Positions 54,882 to 62,989 of a stretch of 64,000 nt of DNA are shown here, in pieces. The notes below the pieces were generated by a model. The model saw only the letters and a program-made list of their open reading frames with translations. It was not told the DNA's origin and ran no database searches. Positions within the stretch are counted from its first letter, which is position 1. Every line of letters begins with the position of its first letter. Origin of the DNA: Sphingopyxis sp. YF1 (GTDB taxonomy: Bacteria > Pseudomonadota > Alphaproteobacteria > Sphingomonadales > Sphingomonadaceae); assembly GCF_022701295.1 (NCBI RefSeq), contig NZ_CP033204.1, positions 2,976,001 through 3,040,000 on the forward strand, in the 5' to 3' direction. The position numbers and the translations under genes were made by a program.

Positions 54882-57764
54882 ATGCGTCCGATCCGCGTAA
54901 CCTTGCTTGCCGCCGCCACCCCGCTCGCCATCGCCGCCGCGCTGACGCTGCCCACGGCGGCCCGCGCCGACCCGACGCCCGAGTGTAATGTCGGCACCGG
55001 CGCGAACAGCACCGAATGCGGCGAGAATAGCGACGCCAGCGGCCTCAACAGCACCGCCGTCGGCCGGGACAGCACAGCGAGCGCCACCGCAACCACCGCG
55101 ACCGGGCATGGCAGCACCGCGAGCGGCTTCGCCGCCACCGCCACCGGCCGGGGAGCCGAGGCCAGCGGCATCCGCAGCACGGCGACGGGTGCGAACAGCG
55201 TCGCAAGCGGAGATTTCGGTGTTGCGATCGGTGCGGAGAGCGTCGCCAGCGGCTCCTACACCACGGCAACCGGCACCGACAGCGTCGCGTCGGGCGACGG
55301 CAGCACGGCGACGGGCGTGGGCAGCTTCGCATCGGGCCTGCAGAGTACGGCGATGGGGTTCCACGCCGAGGCCGGCGGAACGGCGGCGAACGGCTTCACC
55401 AACGCCGGCACGACCGCGCTCGGCGCCGGTGCTCAGGCGGGCGCGACCGCCGCCGGGCAAAACAACGCGACCGCGGTGGGCGAAAGCGCGCTGGCCAATG
55501 CCGTCGACGCCTCCGCTTTTGGCCAGGGCGCGAACGCCCTGGCCGACCAAAGCATCGCGATCGGCTCGTTGAGCAGCGCTACGGGCACCAACAGCACCGC
55601 GGTTGGTCAACGCAGCATCGCCACCAGCGCGAACAGCACCGCGCTGGGCCAGTTCGCCATTGCCAACGGCGCAAACAGCACCGCAATCGGGCAAAGCGGC
55701 AGGGCCGATGGCGCGAGCAGCACCGCCGTCGGCCAGGACAGCACCGTCTTTGACGACTATGGCACCGCGACCGGCGCCAGGAGCCTTGCCGTGGGCGAAT
55801 CGAGTACCGCGATCGGCCATTTCGCCCAGGCCGGGAGCACGTGGAGCGGTGCACTTTATTCCAATGCCCGCTCGACGGCGATCGGCGCCAATGCGCAGGC
55901 GGGCGGGACCGCCGCCGGACAGAGTGACGCGACCGCCGTGGGCGAGAGCGCCAAGGCCCACGCTCTCGGCGCCTCCGCCTTTGGTCAGGGCGCGAGCGCC
56001 ACCGGCGCCGGCGCGGTCGCGCTGGGACAGGGATCGGTAGCGGATCAGGCGAACACCGTCTCGGTCGGCGCGGCGGGCGCCGGGCGCCGCATCGTCAACC
56101 TCGCCAACGGGAGCGTCGCGGCCGGCTCCACCGACGCGGTGACGGGCGGGCAGCTTCACACGACCAACCAGGCGGTCGCGGCGGCGCAAACGACCGCGAA
56201 CACCGCCGTGACCAATGCGGCCGCGGCACAGGACACTGCCGATTCAGCGCTGGCCGGCGCCGCCGCGGCGCAAGGCACAGCCGACACCGCGATTGCCAAC
56301 GCCGCGACCGCACAGGGAACCGCCAATTCGGCGCTGGCCGGCGCCGCCGCCGCCCAAGGCACGGCCGACACCGCGCTCGCCAACGCGGCCGCGGCGCAAG
56401 GGACGGCCGATACCGCGCTCGCCAATGCCGCCACCGCGCAAGCCACCGCGGATACCGCGCTCACCAATTCGGCCACGGCGCTGAACACCGCCAACGCCGC
56501 ACAGGCCACCGCCAACACCGCCCGAGCCGAAGCTGCGGCGGCGCAGGGTACCGCCGATACGGCGCTGGCGAATGCCGCCACGGCCCAGAATACCGCCGAC
56601 ACCGCGTTGACCAACGCCGCCACCGCACAGGCGACCGCGAACAATGCCGCAAGCGAGGCGGCCATTGCCCGCACCGAAGCGACGACCGCACAGACTCGTG
56701 CAAACGAGGCTCGCGACCTTGCCAATCAGGCGATCGCCAGCGGCGTGGTGACGCGCCAGACGGCGGATCTGGCGCTGGCCAATGCGGACAATGCCCAGAT
56801 CGCAGCCGATGCCGCCGCGGCGCGGGCCGAGGGGGCGGAGACGATCGCGATCGCGGCGCGGACCAATGCCGATCTCGCCCGTTCGGTTGCCGACAATGCC
56901 CTCGTCAATGCCAATGCCGCGCAGGTTACCGCCAACGAAGCGCTGGCGCGCACCGACTATATGGCGATCAACGGCAGCGGCGCCCGGCCGACCGCCACCG
57001 GCACGAATGCGATCGCGATGGGATCGGGGGCGAACGCCAGCGGCAACGACGCGGTCGCCATCGGCACCGGTGCCCGGGCGACCGACGGCGCGGCGGTCGC
57101 CATCGGGCTCGGCAATATCGCCTCGGGCGATGGCGCAGTCGCGATCGGAGACCCCAATCTTGCGACCGGACGCGGCGCGGTCGCGATCGGCGCGGACAAC
57201 CGCGCGACCGGGCTCGCCGCGCTGGCGATCGGCGCGGACAGCGTGGCAGAGGGGCGTTCGGCGATCGCGCTCGGCAGCAATGCGCGGGCGACCGCCGACG
57301 GTGCGATCGCGATCGGCGAAAATGCCGTGGCCAACCGCCCGGGTCAGATCGCGCTGGGTTCGACCGCCTCGACCTACACGCTCGCCGGGATCGGCTCCGC
57401 CGCAAGCCGCGCGGCGCAATCGGGTCCGCTGAACTATGTGACGTCGGACGCCGCGGGCAATCTCGCGTTGTCCGACTTCGGCCCGAACGATCTGGCACAG
57501 ATCCGCTTCGACCTCGACCGCGTCCGGCGCGACGCGCGTTCGGGCACCGCCGCGGCGATGGCGATGGGCTATGCCCCGATGCCCTCGGAGCCGGGGCGCA
57601 CCAGCTACGCGCTCAACGGCGCGACGTTCCGCGAGGCGCAGGCGATCGGCGGGGCGATCGCGCACCGCCTCAACACCGACAACCCGTTCGCGCTCACCGC
57701 GGGCTTCGCTTACGCGGGCAACGGCAACAACGCCGTCCGCGTCGGCGTCGCCGGGGAGTTTTGA
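54882..57764 (+). CDS. YadA-like trimeric autotransporter adhesin
   Basis: A 960-residue surface protein. A signal peptide (to about residue 30) is followed by a long head of YadA-type repeats (about 30-395; units such as ASGLNSTAVGRDSTAS and NSTAIGQSGRADGAS). The neck follows (NTVSVGAAGAGRRIVNLAN... to TDAVTGGQL), then an Ala-rich coiled-coil stalk (about 430-690), a second, shorter block of head-like repeats (about 700-830; NAIAMGSGANASGNDAVAIG), and a C-terminal YadA anchor (RDARSGTAAAMAMGYAPMP to GVAGEF) that makes a 12-stranded trimeric pore. The ATG at 54882 follows GGGGA by 7 bases. It should bind surfaces or cells outside the outer membrane. No dedicated partner gene is adjacent. Confidence 0.92.
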   Translation: MRPIRVTLLAAATPLAIAAALTLPTAARADPTPECNVGTGANSTECGENSDASGLNSTAVGRDSTASATATTATGHGSTASGFAATATGRGAEASGIRSTATGANSVASGDFGVAIGAESVASGSYTTATGTDSVASGDGSTATGVGSFASGLQSTAMGFHAEAGGTAANGFTNAGTTALGAGAQAGATAAGQNNATAVGESALANAVDASAFGQGANALADQSIAIGSLSSATGTNSTAVGQRSIATSANSTALGQFAIANGANSTAIGQSGRADGASSTAVGQDSTVFDDYGTATGARSLAVGESSTAIGHFAQAGSTWSGALYSNARSTAIGANAQAGGTAAGQSDATAVGESAKAHALGASAFGQGASATGAGAVALGQGSVADQANTVSVGAAGAGRRIVNLANGSVAAGSTDAVTGGQLHTTNQAVAAAQTTANTAVTNAAAAQDTADSALAGAAAAQGTADTAIANAATAQGTANSALAGAAAAQGTADTALANAAAAQGTADTALANAATAQATADTALTNSATALNTANAAQATANTARAEAAAAQGTADTALANAATAQNTADTALTNAATAQATANNAASEAAIARTEATTAQTRANEARDLANQAIASGVVTRQTADLALANADNAQIAADAAAARAEGAETIAIAARTNADLARSVADNALVNANAAQVTANEALARTDYMAINGSGARPTATGTNAIAMGSGANASGNDAVAIGTGARATDGAAVAIGLGNIASGDGAVAIGDPNLATGRGAVAIGADNRATGLAALAIGADSVAEGRSAIALGSNARATADGAIAIGENAVANRPGQIALGSTASTYTLAGIGSAASRAAQSGPLNYVTSDAAGNLALSDFGPNDLAQIRFDLDRVRRDARSGTAAAMAMGYAPMPSEPGRTSYALNGATFREAQAIGGAIAHRLNTDNPFALTAGFAYAGNGNNAVRVGVAGEF
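56215..56650 (+). repeat. 42-bp tandem repeats coding for the adhesin stalk
   Basis: The DNA consists of imperfect tandem units of 42 bases, each coding for 14 residues of the form AAAAQGTADTALAN; about ten copies can be followed before the pattern decays. It lies within the adhesin gene and is prone to copy-number change by slippage or recombination. Confidence 0.8.
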
Positions 57765-58225
57765 GCGGCTCGGGCGCGAGAGGCCATACGGTCGGGGTCG
57801 GTCATGTGCCACTGCGATGGCGCGAGCCACGGTGATGCCCGTCCCGACCCCGCTCCGCTTGCCGGCGACAAGCTTCCTGCTGCCGATCGGCTACCCCGAG
57901 CAACGCGGCTCGCAGGTCAAGAAGCGGCTGGAGATTGAGCTCCTCCATCCCGCGATGGTGCAAACCCTCTTCCGCCTCACGTCACCGGACGACGGATAAC
58001 ACCGGGGCTCGGTGCCATCCGCAAGATACGGCGGGCGGCCGCGCATAAGCGGCCGCGTCGTGGGAACGGGAGGCCATCGCCGCCATCATGTCCGCGCTCG
58101 CGCAGCCCGTCGAGGTCGATGAAGGGGAAGTGCGAAGGCCCGGCTGCAAGGAACAATCCGCTGCCGGCGCTCGCGCGGGAGCGGCCGGAACAAAGCCGGG
58201 CGCGGTGCCCGGCCTTGTTCCGAAA
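57765..58225. other. gene-poor stretch between adhesin gene and tRNA-Arg
   Basis: About 460 bases without a convincing gene. One + strand frame (ATG at 57817 to the stop at 57999, 60 residues, including KKRLEIELLHPAMVQTLF) is open but has no recognised relative and no clear ribosome site. I see no terminator with a T-tract directly after the adhesin gene. The right part contains only the tRNA flank. Confidence 0.4.
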
Positions 58226-58302
58226 TGGTGCGCCCGGCGGGATTCGAACCCACGGCCCCCAGATTAGGAATCTGGTGCTCTATCCTGCTGAGCTACGGGC
58301 GC
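58226..58302 (-). tRNA. tRNA-Arg (anticodon CCU)
   Basis: On the minus strand the sequence folds into a cloverleaf: acceptor GCGCCCG with CGGGCGC, D arm GCTC...GAGC, anticodon stem CCAGA/TCTGG with loop TTCCTAA giving anticodon CCT, and T arm GTGGG-TTCGAAT-CCCGC (one mismatch-type pair). The discriminator is A, and CCA is encoded. It reads for the rare AGG codon. Confidence 0.95.
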
Positions 58303-58351
58303 GCCGCGGTTCGTGTAGCGGGGCGCGGCGCGCGCCGTCAATCGGCGCCGG

Positions 58352-58843
58352 TCAATTAACCGCGTCGGGCGGCACGAAGGGCACGAGCAGCGGCATCGCC
58401 GCGATCCCCTCGTCGCGCAGCGCCTGCGCCTCTTCGGGCGAGGTCTGGCCGTGGATCAGATCCTCGGCGGCGCGCCCCTCGTGCATCGCGCGCGCCGCGT
58501 CGGCGAACTCGCGCCCGACCCAGCGCGACTGCGGCAGCATCTCGGCCTGTTTGGCGGCGATCCCGGCGATGACCTTGCGGATCACCGCGGCGGGCAGTTC
58601 GCCGCCGCCCGCGGCATCGGCCGGCGTCGCCGCAGGCGCGGCGGGTGCGGCCGGCGCGACCGCAAGCTGGTTCGACTTGGCGCCGACGCGCGGCGCCATC
58701 ACCGCCTTGCGCACGTCGCTGTCGCCGCAGACGGGGCACGCGATCAGACCGCGCGCCTGCTGGTCGGCAAAGCTCGCGCTGCTGTTGAACCAGGCCTCGA
58801 ACCGGTGGTCGCCGGCGGCGCAGCAAAGGTCGAAGACGATCAA
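58352..58843 (-). CDS. DUF1178-family protein
   Basis: A 163-residue protein of the DUF1178 family: IVFDLCCAAGDHRFEAWFNS, then a zinc-finger-like ACPVCGDSDVRKAVMAPRV pair of cysteines, a Pro/Ala-rich linker and a C-terminal helical part with SRWVGREFADAARAMHEG and ARDEGI-like ALRDEGIAAMPLL. The first CxxC-like CC and the CPVC pair probably bind zinc. Its function is unknown. It follows grxC by 3 bases in an operon with comF. Confidence 0.9.
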   Translation of the reverse strand: MIVFDLCCAAGDHRFEAWFNSSASFADQQARGLIACPVCGDSDVRKAVMAPRVGAKSNQLAVAPAAPAAPAATPADAAGGGELPAAVIRKVIAGIAAKQAEMLPQSRWVGREFADAARAMHEGRAAEDLIHGQTSPEEAQALRDEGIAAMPLLVPFVPPDAVN

Positions 58844-58846
58844 GGG

Positions 58847-59107
58847 TCAGCCCGCTCCCAGCAGCGGGTCGAGGCCGCCGCGCGCGTCGAGCGCGGCGAG
58901 GTCGTCGCTGCCGCCGATATGCTTTCCGTCGATAAAGACCTGCGGAACCGTCATGCGCCCGCCGGCACGGCCGACCATCGCGTCGAAACCGGCGCGATCC
59001 ATGGTCACGTCGATCTCGCGATAGGCTGCCCCCTTGCGGTCGAGCAGCGCCTTCGCCCGCGTGCAATAGGGGCAGAAGGCTTTGGTAAAGACTTCGATAT
59101 TGGCCAT
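58847..59107 (-). CDS. grxC: glutaredoxin 3
   Basis: An 86-residue thiol-disulfide oxidoreductase that reduces disulfides with glutathione. The active site is FCPYCTRAK; the cis-Pro is in MTVPQVFIDG and the GSH-binding GG-D pair is in IGGSDDLAALD. It is cotranscribed with comF (4 bases upstream) and DUF1178 (3 bases downstream). Confidence 0.95.
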   Translation of the reverse strand: MANIEVFTKAFCPYCTRAKALLDRKGAAYREIDVTMDRAGFDAMVGRAGGRMTVPQVFIDGKHIGGSDDLAALDARGGLDPLLGAG

Positions 59108-59111
59108 GTGG

Positions 59112-59993
59112 CTATCCTGTCATCCTTTCGTCCCCGATATCGGAATCCAGCGACGCAAAGTCAAATATGTTGACCGTCATCAGCGCATCGGGGACCACCC
59201 GCGCCCAGCTCAGCGCCGATATGCGCGCCGCGCCGCTGCGGCGGAGCGCGCGCGCCGCGGCGCGCAGCGTCGCCCCGCTGGCATGGACGTCGTCGACCAG
59301 GATCAGGTGGCGCCCCGCCGCGCGCGCGGCGGCACCGGGCGCGAGGGCAAAGGCGCCCGCGACGACCCGCTCGCGCTCGCGCCGCCCCTTGCCGCGAAGC
59401 GAGGCGGTGGACCGAGTGCGGAGGAGCAGATGATGGTCGTGCGGAATCCCGCCGATGCGCGTCAGTTCGTCGGCGACCAGCGCGGCCTGGTTGAAGCCGC
59501 GCGACCAGAGCCGCCAGCGATGCAGCGGGACCGCGACGAGCAGCGCATCGCCCGCCCCCGCTCCTTCGCCCGCCAGCCGGACGAGCGGCCGCAGCATCAG
59601 CCGCGCCATCAGCCGCGCATGCCCGGTGCGGCGCCCATATTTGAGGCTCAGCGCGACGGTGCGCGCCGCGGGGCCATAGGCGACCGCGGCGGGGGCGCCG
59701 TCGAAGGGCGGCGGATCGGCGAGACAGGCGCCGCATGGCACCGCGTCGCCGGGCAGCGCGGTCGGCAGCGGGATCGAACAGCGCGCGCAGGCGGGCCCGT
59801 CGAGAAAGTGCAGCGATTGCCAGCAGGCGAGGCAGAATTGCCGGTCGTCGGCGACGATCACCCCGCACGCCGGGCAGCGCGGCGGCAGCGCATAATCGAC
59901 CACCGCCCGCCCCGCCTGCCGCGCGAGCCGCAAAAGGCCCCGCCCCGCCCGCGGGCGCGCGTCCGTGTCGGCGTCCCCGCTTGCCGTCGCCAT
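59112..59993 (-). CDS. ComF-family phosphoribosyltransferase-like protein
   Basis: A 293-residue protein. Near the start is a double zinc ribbon, CPACGVIVADDRQFCLACW, followed by CARC and CGAC. The C-terminal half is a type I phosphoribosyltransferase fold with the PRPP-binding motif HLILVDDVHASGATLRAA. Upstream are YGRRTGHARLMARLML and SRGFNQAALVADELTR, both typical of ComF/GntX proteins linked to DNA uptake or nucleotide salvage. The ATG at 59993 is preferred; an ATG at 60011 is possible. It is divergent from a methyltransferase gene with 42 bases between the starts. Confidence 0.9.
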   Translation of the reverse strand: MATASGDADTDARPRAGRGLLRLARQAGRAVVDYALPPRCPACGVIVADDRQFCLACWQSLHFLDGPACARCSIPLPTALPGDAVPCGACLADPPPFDGAPAAVAYGPAARTVALSLKYGRRTGHARLMARLMLRPLVRLAGEGAGAGDALLVAVPLHRWRLWSRGFNQAALVADELTRIGGIPHDHHLLLRTRSTASLRGKGRRERERVVAGAFALAPGAAARAAGRHLILVDDVHASGATLRAAARALRRSGAARISALSWARVVPDALMTVNIFDFASLDSDIGDERMTG

Positions 59994-60035
59994 GTCGGAC
60001 TTGTGCCGCATCGGCCGAGGCGGCACAAGCGCGCC

Positions 60036-60896
60036 ATGTCGCAGCCCCCCGCCCCGCTCTTCTCCTCCGCGCGCCACCGCGCCCAGCGCGATCGCATGGC
60101 CCGCCAGCCCGCGGGCGCCGATTTCCTCGCGCCGATCATCGCCGAAACCCTGCTCGATCGGCTGTCGATGGTGACGCGCGACTTTGCGCGCACGCTGCTG
60201 ATCGGCGCGCACGACGCGGCGCTGATAGACCATCTGCGCGGCACCGGCACGGCGCTGACGCTGGTCGAGGCCGGACCGGGGCTCGCCGCCGCCACGGGCG
60301 CGGTCGAAAGCGAGGTCAACGCGCTCGACCTGCCCTTCGCGAGTTTCGACCTGATCCTCTGGCCGGGCGGCTTCGACAGCGTCAACGACGTGCCCGGCGC
60401 GCTCGTCCGGCTGCGCGCGCTGCTCGCGCCCGACGGGCTGCTGCTCGGCAGCTTCGTCGGCGACGGCAGCCTCGCCAGGCTGCGCCGCGCGACGATGGCC
60501 GACGGGGTGCGCCCGATCGCGCGCATGCACCCGCAGGTCGATCTGGCGGCGATGGGCAACCTGCTCCAGCGCACCGGCTTCACCCTGCCCGTGGTCGATG
60601 TCGAGGCGCTGACGGTCCGCTACGCCGACTGGTTCGCGCTCGTCCGCGACCTGCGCGCCGCGGGGCTGTCGAGCCGGCTCGCCGCCGCGCCGCCGCCGCT
60701 GACGCGCGACGAGGTCGCGCGCATCGCGCTGGCCTTTACGGCGCAGGCCGATGCCGACGGACGCATCGCCGAGAGCTTTCGCCTGATCCACTTCAGCGGC
60801 TGGGCGCCGCACCCCGACCAGCCGCGACCCGCGCGCCGCGGCAGCGGCACCGCCTCGCTCGCCGACGCGCTGAAACCGAGGCCCGATCAGGGCTAG
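60036..60896 (+). CDS. SAM-dependent methyltransferase (BioC/NDUFAF5-like)
   Basis: A 286-residue class I methyltransferase-like protein. A basic N-terminal segment RHRAQRDRMARQPAGADFL with an adjacent LLDRLSMVTRDFARTLLIG is a signature of the NDUFAF5/BioC-like group. The SAM motif I is weak here (VEAGPGLAAATGAV); a motif IV-like FDLILWPGGFDSVNDVPGAL follows. NDUFAF5-type proteins hydroxylate a complex I subunit and BioC methylates malonyl-ACP. This protein could be either or neither. It is divergent from comF, and three bases past its stop begins the region with the inverted repeat. Confidence 0.82.
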   Translation: MSQPPAPLFSSARHRAQRDRMARQPAGADFLAPIIAETLLDRLSMVTRDFARTLLIGAHDAALIDHLRGTGTALTLVEAGPGLAAATGAVESEVNALDLPFASFDLILWPGGFDSVNDVPGALVRLRALLAPDGLLLGSFVGDGSLARLRRATMADGVRPIARMHPQVDLAAMGNLLQRTGFTLPVVDVEALTVRYADWFALVRDLRAAGLSSRLAAAPPPLTRDEVARIALAFTAQADADGRIAESFRLIHFSGWAPHPDQPRPARRGSGTASLADALKPRPDQG

Positions 60897-60924
60897 GGCA
60901 TCGTGCGTTTGATATGAACCGTAG

Positions 60925-60979
60925 CCCTGAGCCTGTCGAAGGGCGCTTCGCAGGCAGGCGCCCTTCGACAGGCTCAGGG
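60925..60979. repeat. long inverted repeat (copy B of three)
   Basis: Arms of 21 bases (60925-60945 and 60959-60979), starting CCCTGAGCCTGTCGAAGGGC, are exact complements separated by 13 bases. It lies between a + strand and a - strand gene that converge. Confidence 0.85.
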
Positions 60980-61142
60980 TCACGGTGCCCTTCGGCCGGG
61001 ACGGGCCTCGCATTCGCTGCCCGCTCGCCCCCTCGCTTTTCCCCAAACGACGAGGGCGCCGATCTTGCGATCGACGCCCTCTCCATCACGGGCTGCGGGA
61101 GGAGGGGTCTCGGACCCGCGGCCGCAACGGTAGCCTGACCGC

Positions 61143-61547
61143 TTAGCGGCAGCGATATTTGTCGCGGTCGATCTCGCGGCCGAGCAGCGCACCGCCCGCG
61201 GCGCCGAGCACCGTGCCGAGCAGCTTGTCGCCATTGCCCGCGATCTCGTGGCCGGCGAGGCCGCCGACGGCGCCGCCGATCAGCAGACCGGTCGTGCCAT
61301 TGTCGCGCTTGCAGCGATAACGGCCGTCATTGCCGCGCCAGATGCGGGTGTTCGAATTGATACGCTGATCGCGCGCATAATAGCGGCCGCGCTTGTTCTT
61401 CTTGTGAAAGCCGGCTTCCTGCTCGGCCTTGACGAAGCCGTGGTCCTGCGCCGGCGCGGCGACCGAAACACCCGCAAAGGCGGGGGCGGTCGCGGCGACG
61501 CTTACCGCAGCAAAGGCGCCGAGCAGGCCCTTGGTGAAAATACGCAT
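61143..61547 (-). CDS. glycine zipper 2TM-domain secreted protein
   Basis: A 134-residue protein with a signal peptide (to about residue 25, APAFA). A basic middle with KKNKRGRYYARDQR and CKRDNGTTGLLIGGAVGGLAGHEI leads to the glycine zipper of two short helices (GGAVGGLAGHEIAG and VLGAAGGALLGREID), a pattern found in outer-membrane-associated SlyB/RcnB-like proteins. Two Cys residues may pair. AAAGGAC is 6 bases before the ATG at 61547; the frame is open far upstream to 61979, but that part opposes small genes and is not coding. Confidence 0.82.
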   Translation of the reverse strand: MRIFTKGLLGAFAAVSVAATAPAFAGVSVAAPAQDHGFVKAEQEAGFHKKNKRGRYYARDQRINSNTRIWRGNDGRYRCKRDNGTTGLLIGGAVGGLAGHEIAGNGDKLLGTVLGAAGGALLGREIDRDKYRCR

Positions 61548-61740
61548 GTGAAGTCCTTTCCTGGTTCGGCGTCCCGGCCCCGGCGAGGGGATCGGTCGCT
61601 TCGATGATGAGAACGGCCCGATCCTCGCGTCTGTTGCATGAACCCTGGGCAACAAGACGAAGCGAGCGATTTCATCGACGAAACGAAGGGCGCCGTATCG
61701 CCCCTTGCCCGGCCGCGCGGAGCATGCGACACTCGCCGCC

Positions 61741-61962
61741 ATGCTCAACATCGGCTCCCTGGTCATCGGCGTGATCGCGCTCATTCTCGCGGTGTTCGCC
61801 TTCATTCCGCTGCTCGGCTGGGCGAACTGGGTGATCATTCCCTTCGCCGTCGTCGGGCTCGCGCTCGGCGCGATGTCGGACAAGACCGCGGGGCGGAACC
61901 TCAACATCGTCGTGATCGTCATCGGCGTCGTCCGGCTGATGCTCGGCGGCGGCATCTTCTGA
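61741..61962 (+). CDS. small integral membrane protein
   Basis: A 73-residue hydrophobic protein with two or three helices (LNIGSLVIGVIALILAVFAF, then WVIIPFAVVGLALGAM, and a third IVVIVIGVVRLMLGG). Between them is the charged SDKTAGRNLN. I recognise only the general form of many small sphingomonad membrane proteins without known function. The ATG at 61741 begins the well-formed hydrophobic stretch. rarD begins 15 bases after its stop and is likely cotranscribed. Confidence 0.72.
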   Translation: MLNIGSLVIGVIALILAVFAFIPLLGWANWVIIPFAVVGLALGAMSDKTAGRNLNIVVIVIGVVRLMLGGGIF

Positions 61963-61977
61963 CCTGACGACACGCTC

Positions 61978-62895
61978 ATGGCGCAGACACCGGCCCCCGC
62001 GGGGAGCGAACAGGGCGGCTTGCCCTATGCGATCGCCGCCTATGCGATCTGGGGCTTCGTCCCGCTGTTCTTCAAGCTGCTGACCGCGGTACCGCCGGTC
62101 GAGGTGCTCGCGCAGCGCATCCTCTGGTCGCTGCCGCTCTGCTTCGTCATCATGGCCTTTCGCCGCCAGATCGGCGATTATCTCGCGGCGCTGCGCGACT
62201 GGCGCATCCTGCGCCTGCTGCTCGCCAGTTCGGTGCTCATCGCGGTCAACTGGCTCGTCTACATCTATGCGATCTTCACCGACCATGTACTCGCGGCGAG
62301 CCTCGGCTATTATCTCAACCCGCTGATCAACGTGATGCTGGGGATGATCTTCCTCGGCGAGCGGCTGTCGCGATTGCAGGCGGCGGCGGTCGCGATCGCC
62401 GCGGTGGGCGTTGCGATCCTGCTCGCGGGCGCGCTCGACACGCTGTGGATCAGCCTGACGCTCGCGCTCAGTTTCGGCATCTACGGCCTGATCCGCAAGG
62501 TCGCGCCGGTCGGGTCGCTGCCCGGGCTGGCGATCGAGACGACGGTGCTGATGCCGGTGTCGGCGGTCGCCGCGGCGTGGTTCATCTGGGTCGGCGACGG
62601 GCGCGGTTTCGGGTCAGGCGCCGGGATCAGCTGGCTGCTCGCGGCGGGCGGGGTCGTCACCGCGGTGCCGCTCCTCCTCTTCGCGACCGCGGCGCGGCGG
62701 ATGAGCTATGCCGCGCTCGGCTTCGTGCAATATCTCGCGCCGAGCATCGCCTTCCTGCTCGGCCTGTTCGTGTTCCACGAACCGCTGAAGCCCGCGCAGC
62801 TCGCCTGCTTCCTCCTGATCTGGGCGAGCATCGCGGTGTTCAGTTTCGACATGTGGCGCAAGATGCGCGCCGAACGGACGATGCCCGCCGCCTGA
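61978..62895 (+). CDS. rarD: EamA/RarD-family drug/metabolite transporter
   Basis: A 305-residue inner membrane protein with ten helices in two EamA repeats. The first begins GLPYAIAAYAIWGFVPLFFKLL, a RarD signature, and VEVLAQRILWSLPLCFVIM; the middle has VNWLVYIYAIFTDHVLAASLGYYLNPLINVMLG; the second repeat includes SYAALGFVQYLAPSIAFLLG and the closing FLLIWASIAVFSFDMW. RarD-type proteins export an unknown metabolite; the E. coli protein was linked to chloramphenicol sensitivity. It converges with pyrC across an inverted repeat. Confidence 0.9.
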   Translation: MAQTPAPAGSEQGGLPYAIAAYAIWGFVPLFFKLLTAVPPVEVLAQRILWSLPLCFVIMAFRRQIGDYLAALRDWRILRLLLASSVLIAVNWLVYIYAIFTDHVLAASLGYYLNPLINVMLGMIFLGERLSRLQAAAVAIAAVGVAILLAGALDTLWISLTLALSFGIYGLIRKVAPVGSLPGLAIETTVLMPVSAVAAAWFIWVGDGRGFGSGAGISWLLAAGGVVTAVPLLLFATAARRMSYAALGFVQYLAPSIAFLLGLFVFHEPLKPAQLACFLLIWASIAVFSFDMWRKMRAERTMPAA

Positions 62896-62907
62896 TTGTC
62901 AACCGCA

Positions 62908-62964
62908 GCCCTGAGCCTGTCGAAGGGCGTTTCCCGGACAGGCGCCCTTCGACAGGCTCAGGGC
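62908..62964. repeat. long inverted repeat (copy C of three)
   Basis: Arms of 22 bases (62908-62929 and 62943-62964), beginning GCCCTGAGCCTGTCGAAGGG, are exact complements around 13 bases. It lies between the convergent rarD and pyrC genes, 12 bases past the rarD stop. Confidence 0.85.
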
Positions 62965-62989
62965 GACGGTGAAGGTCGACCGAAAAACG

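Noticed and set aside
61548..61979. Upstream extension of the glycine-zipper gene
   Set aside because: The shorter start has a ribosome site and a proper signal peptide; the extension opposes the small membrane protein gene.
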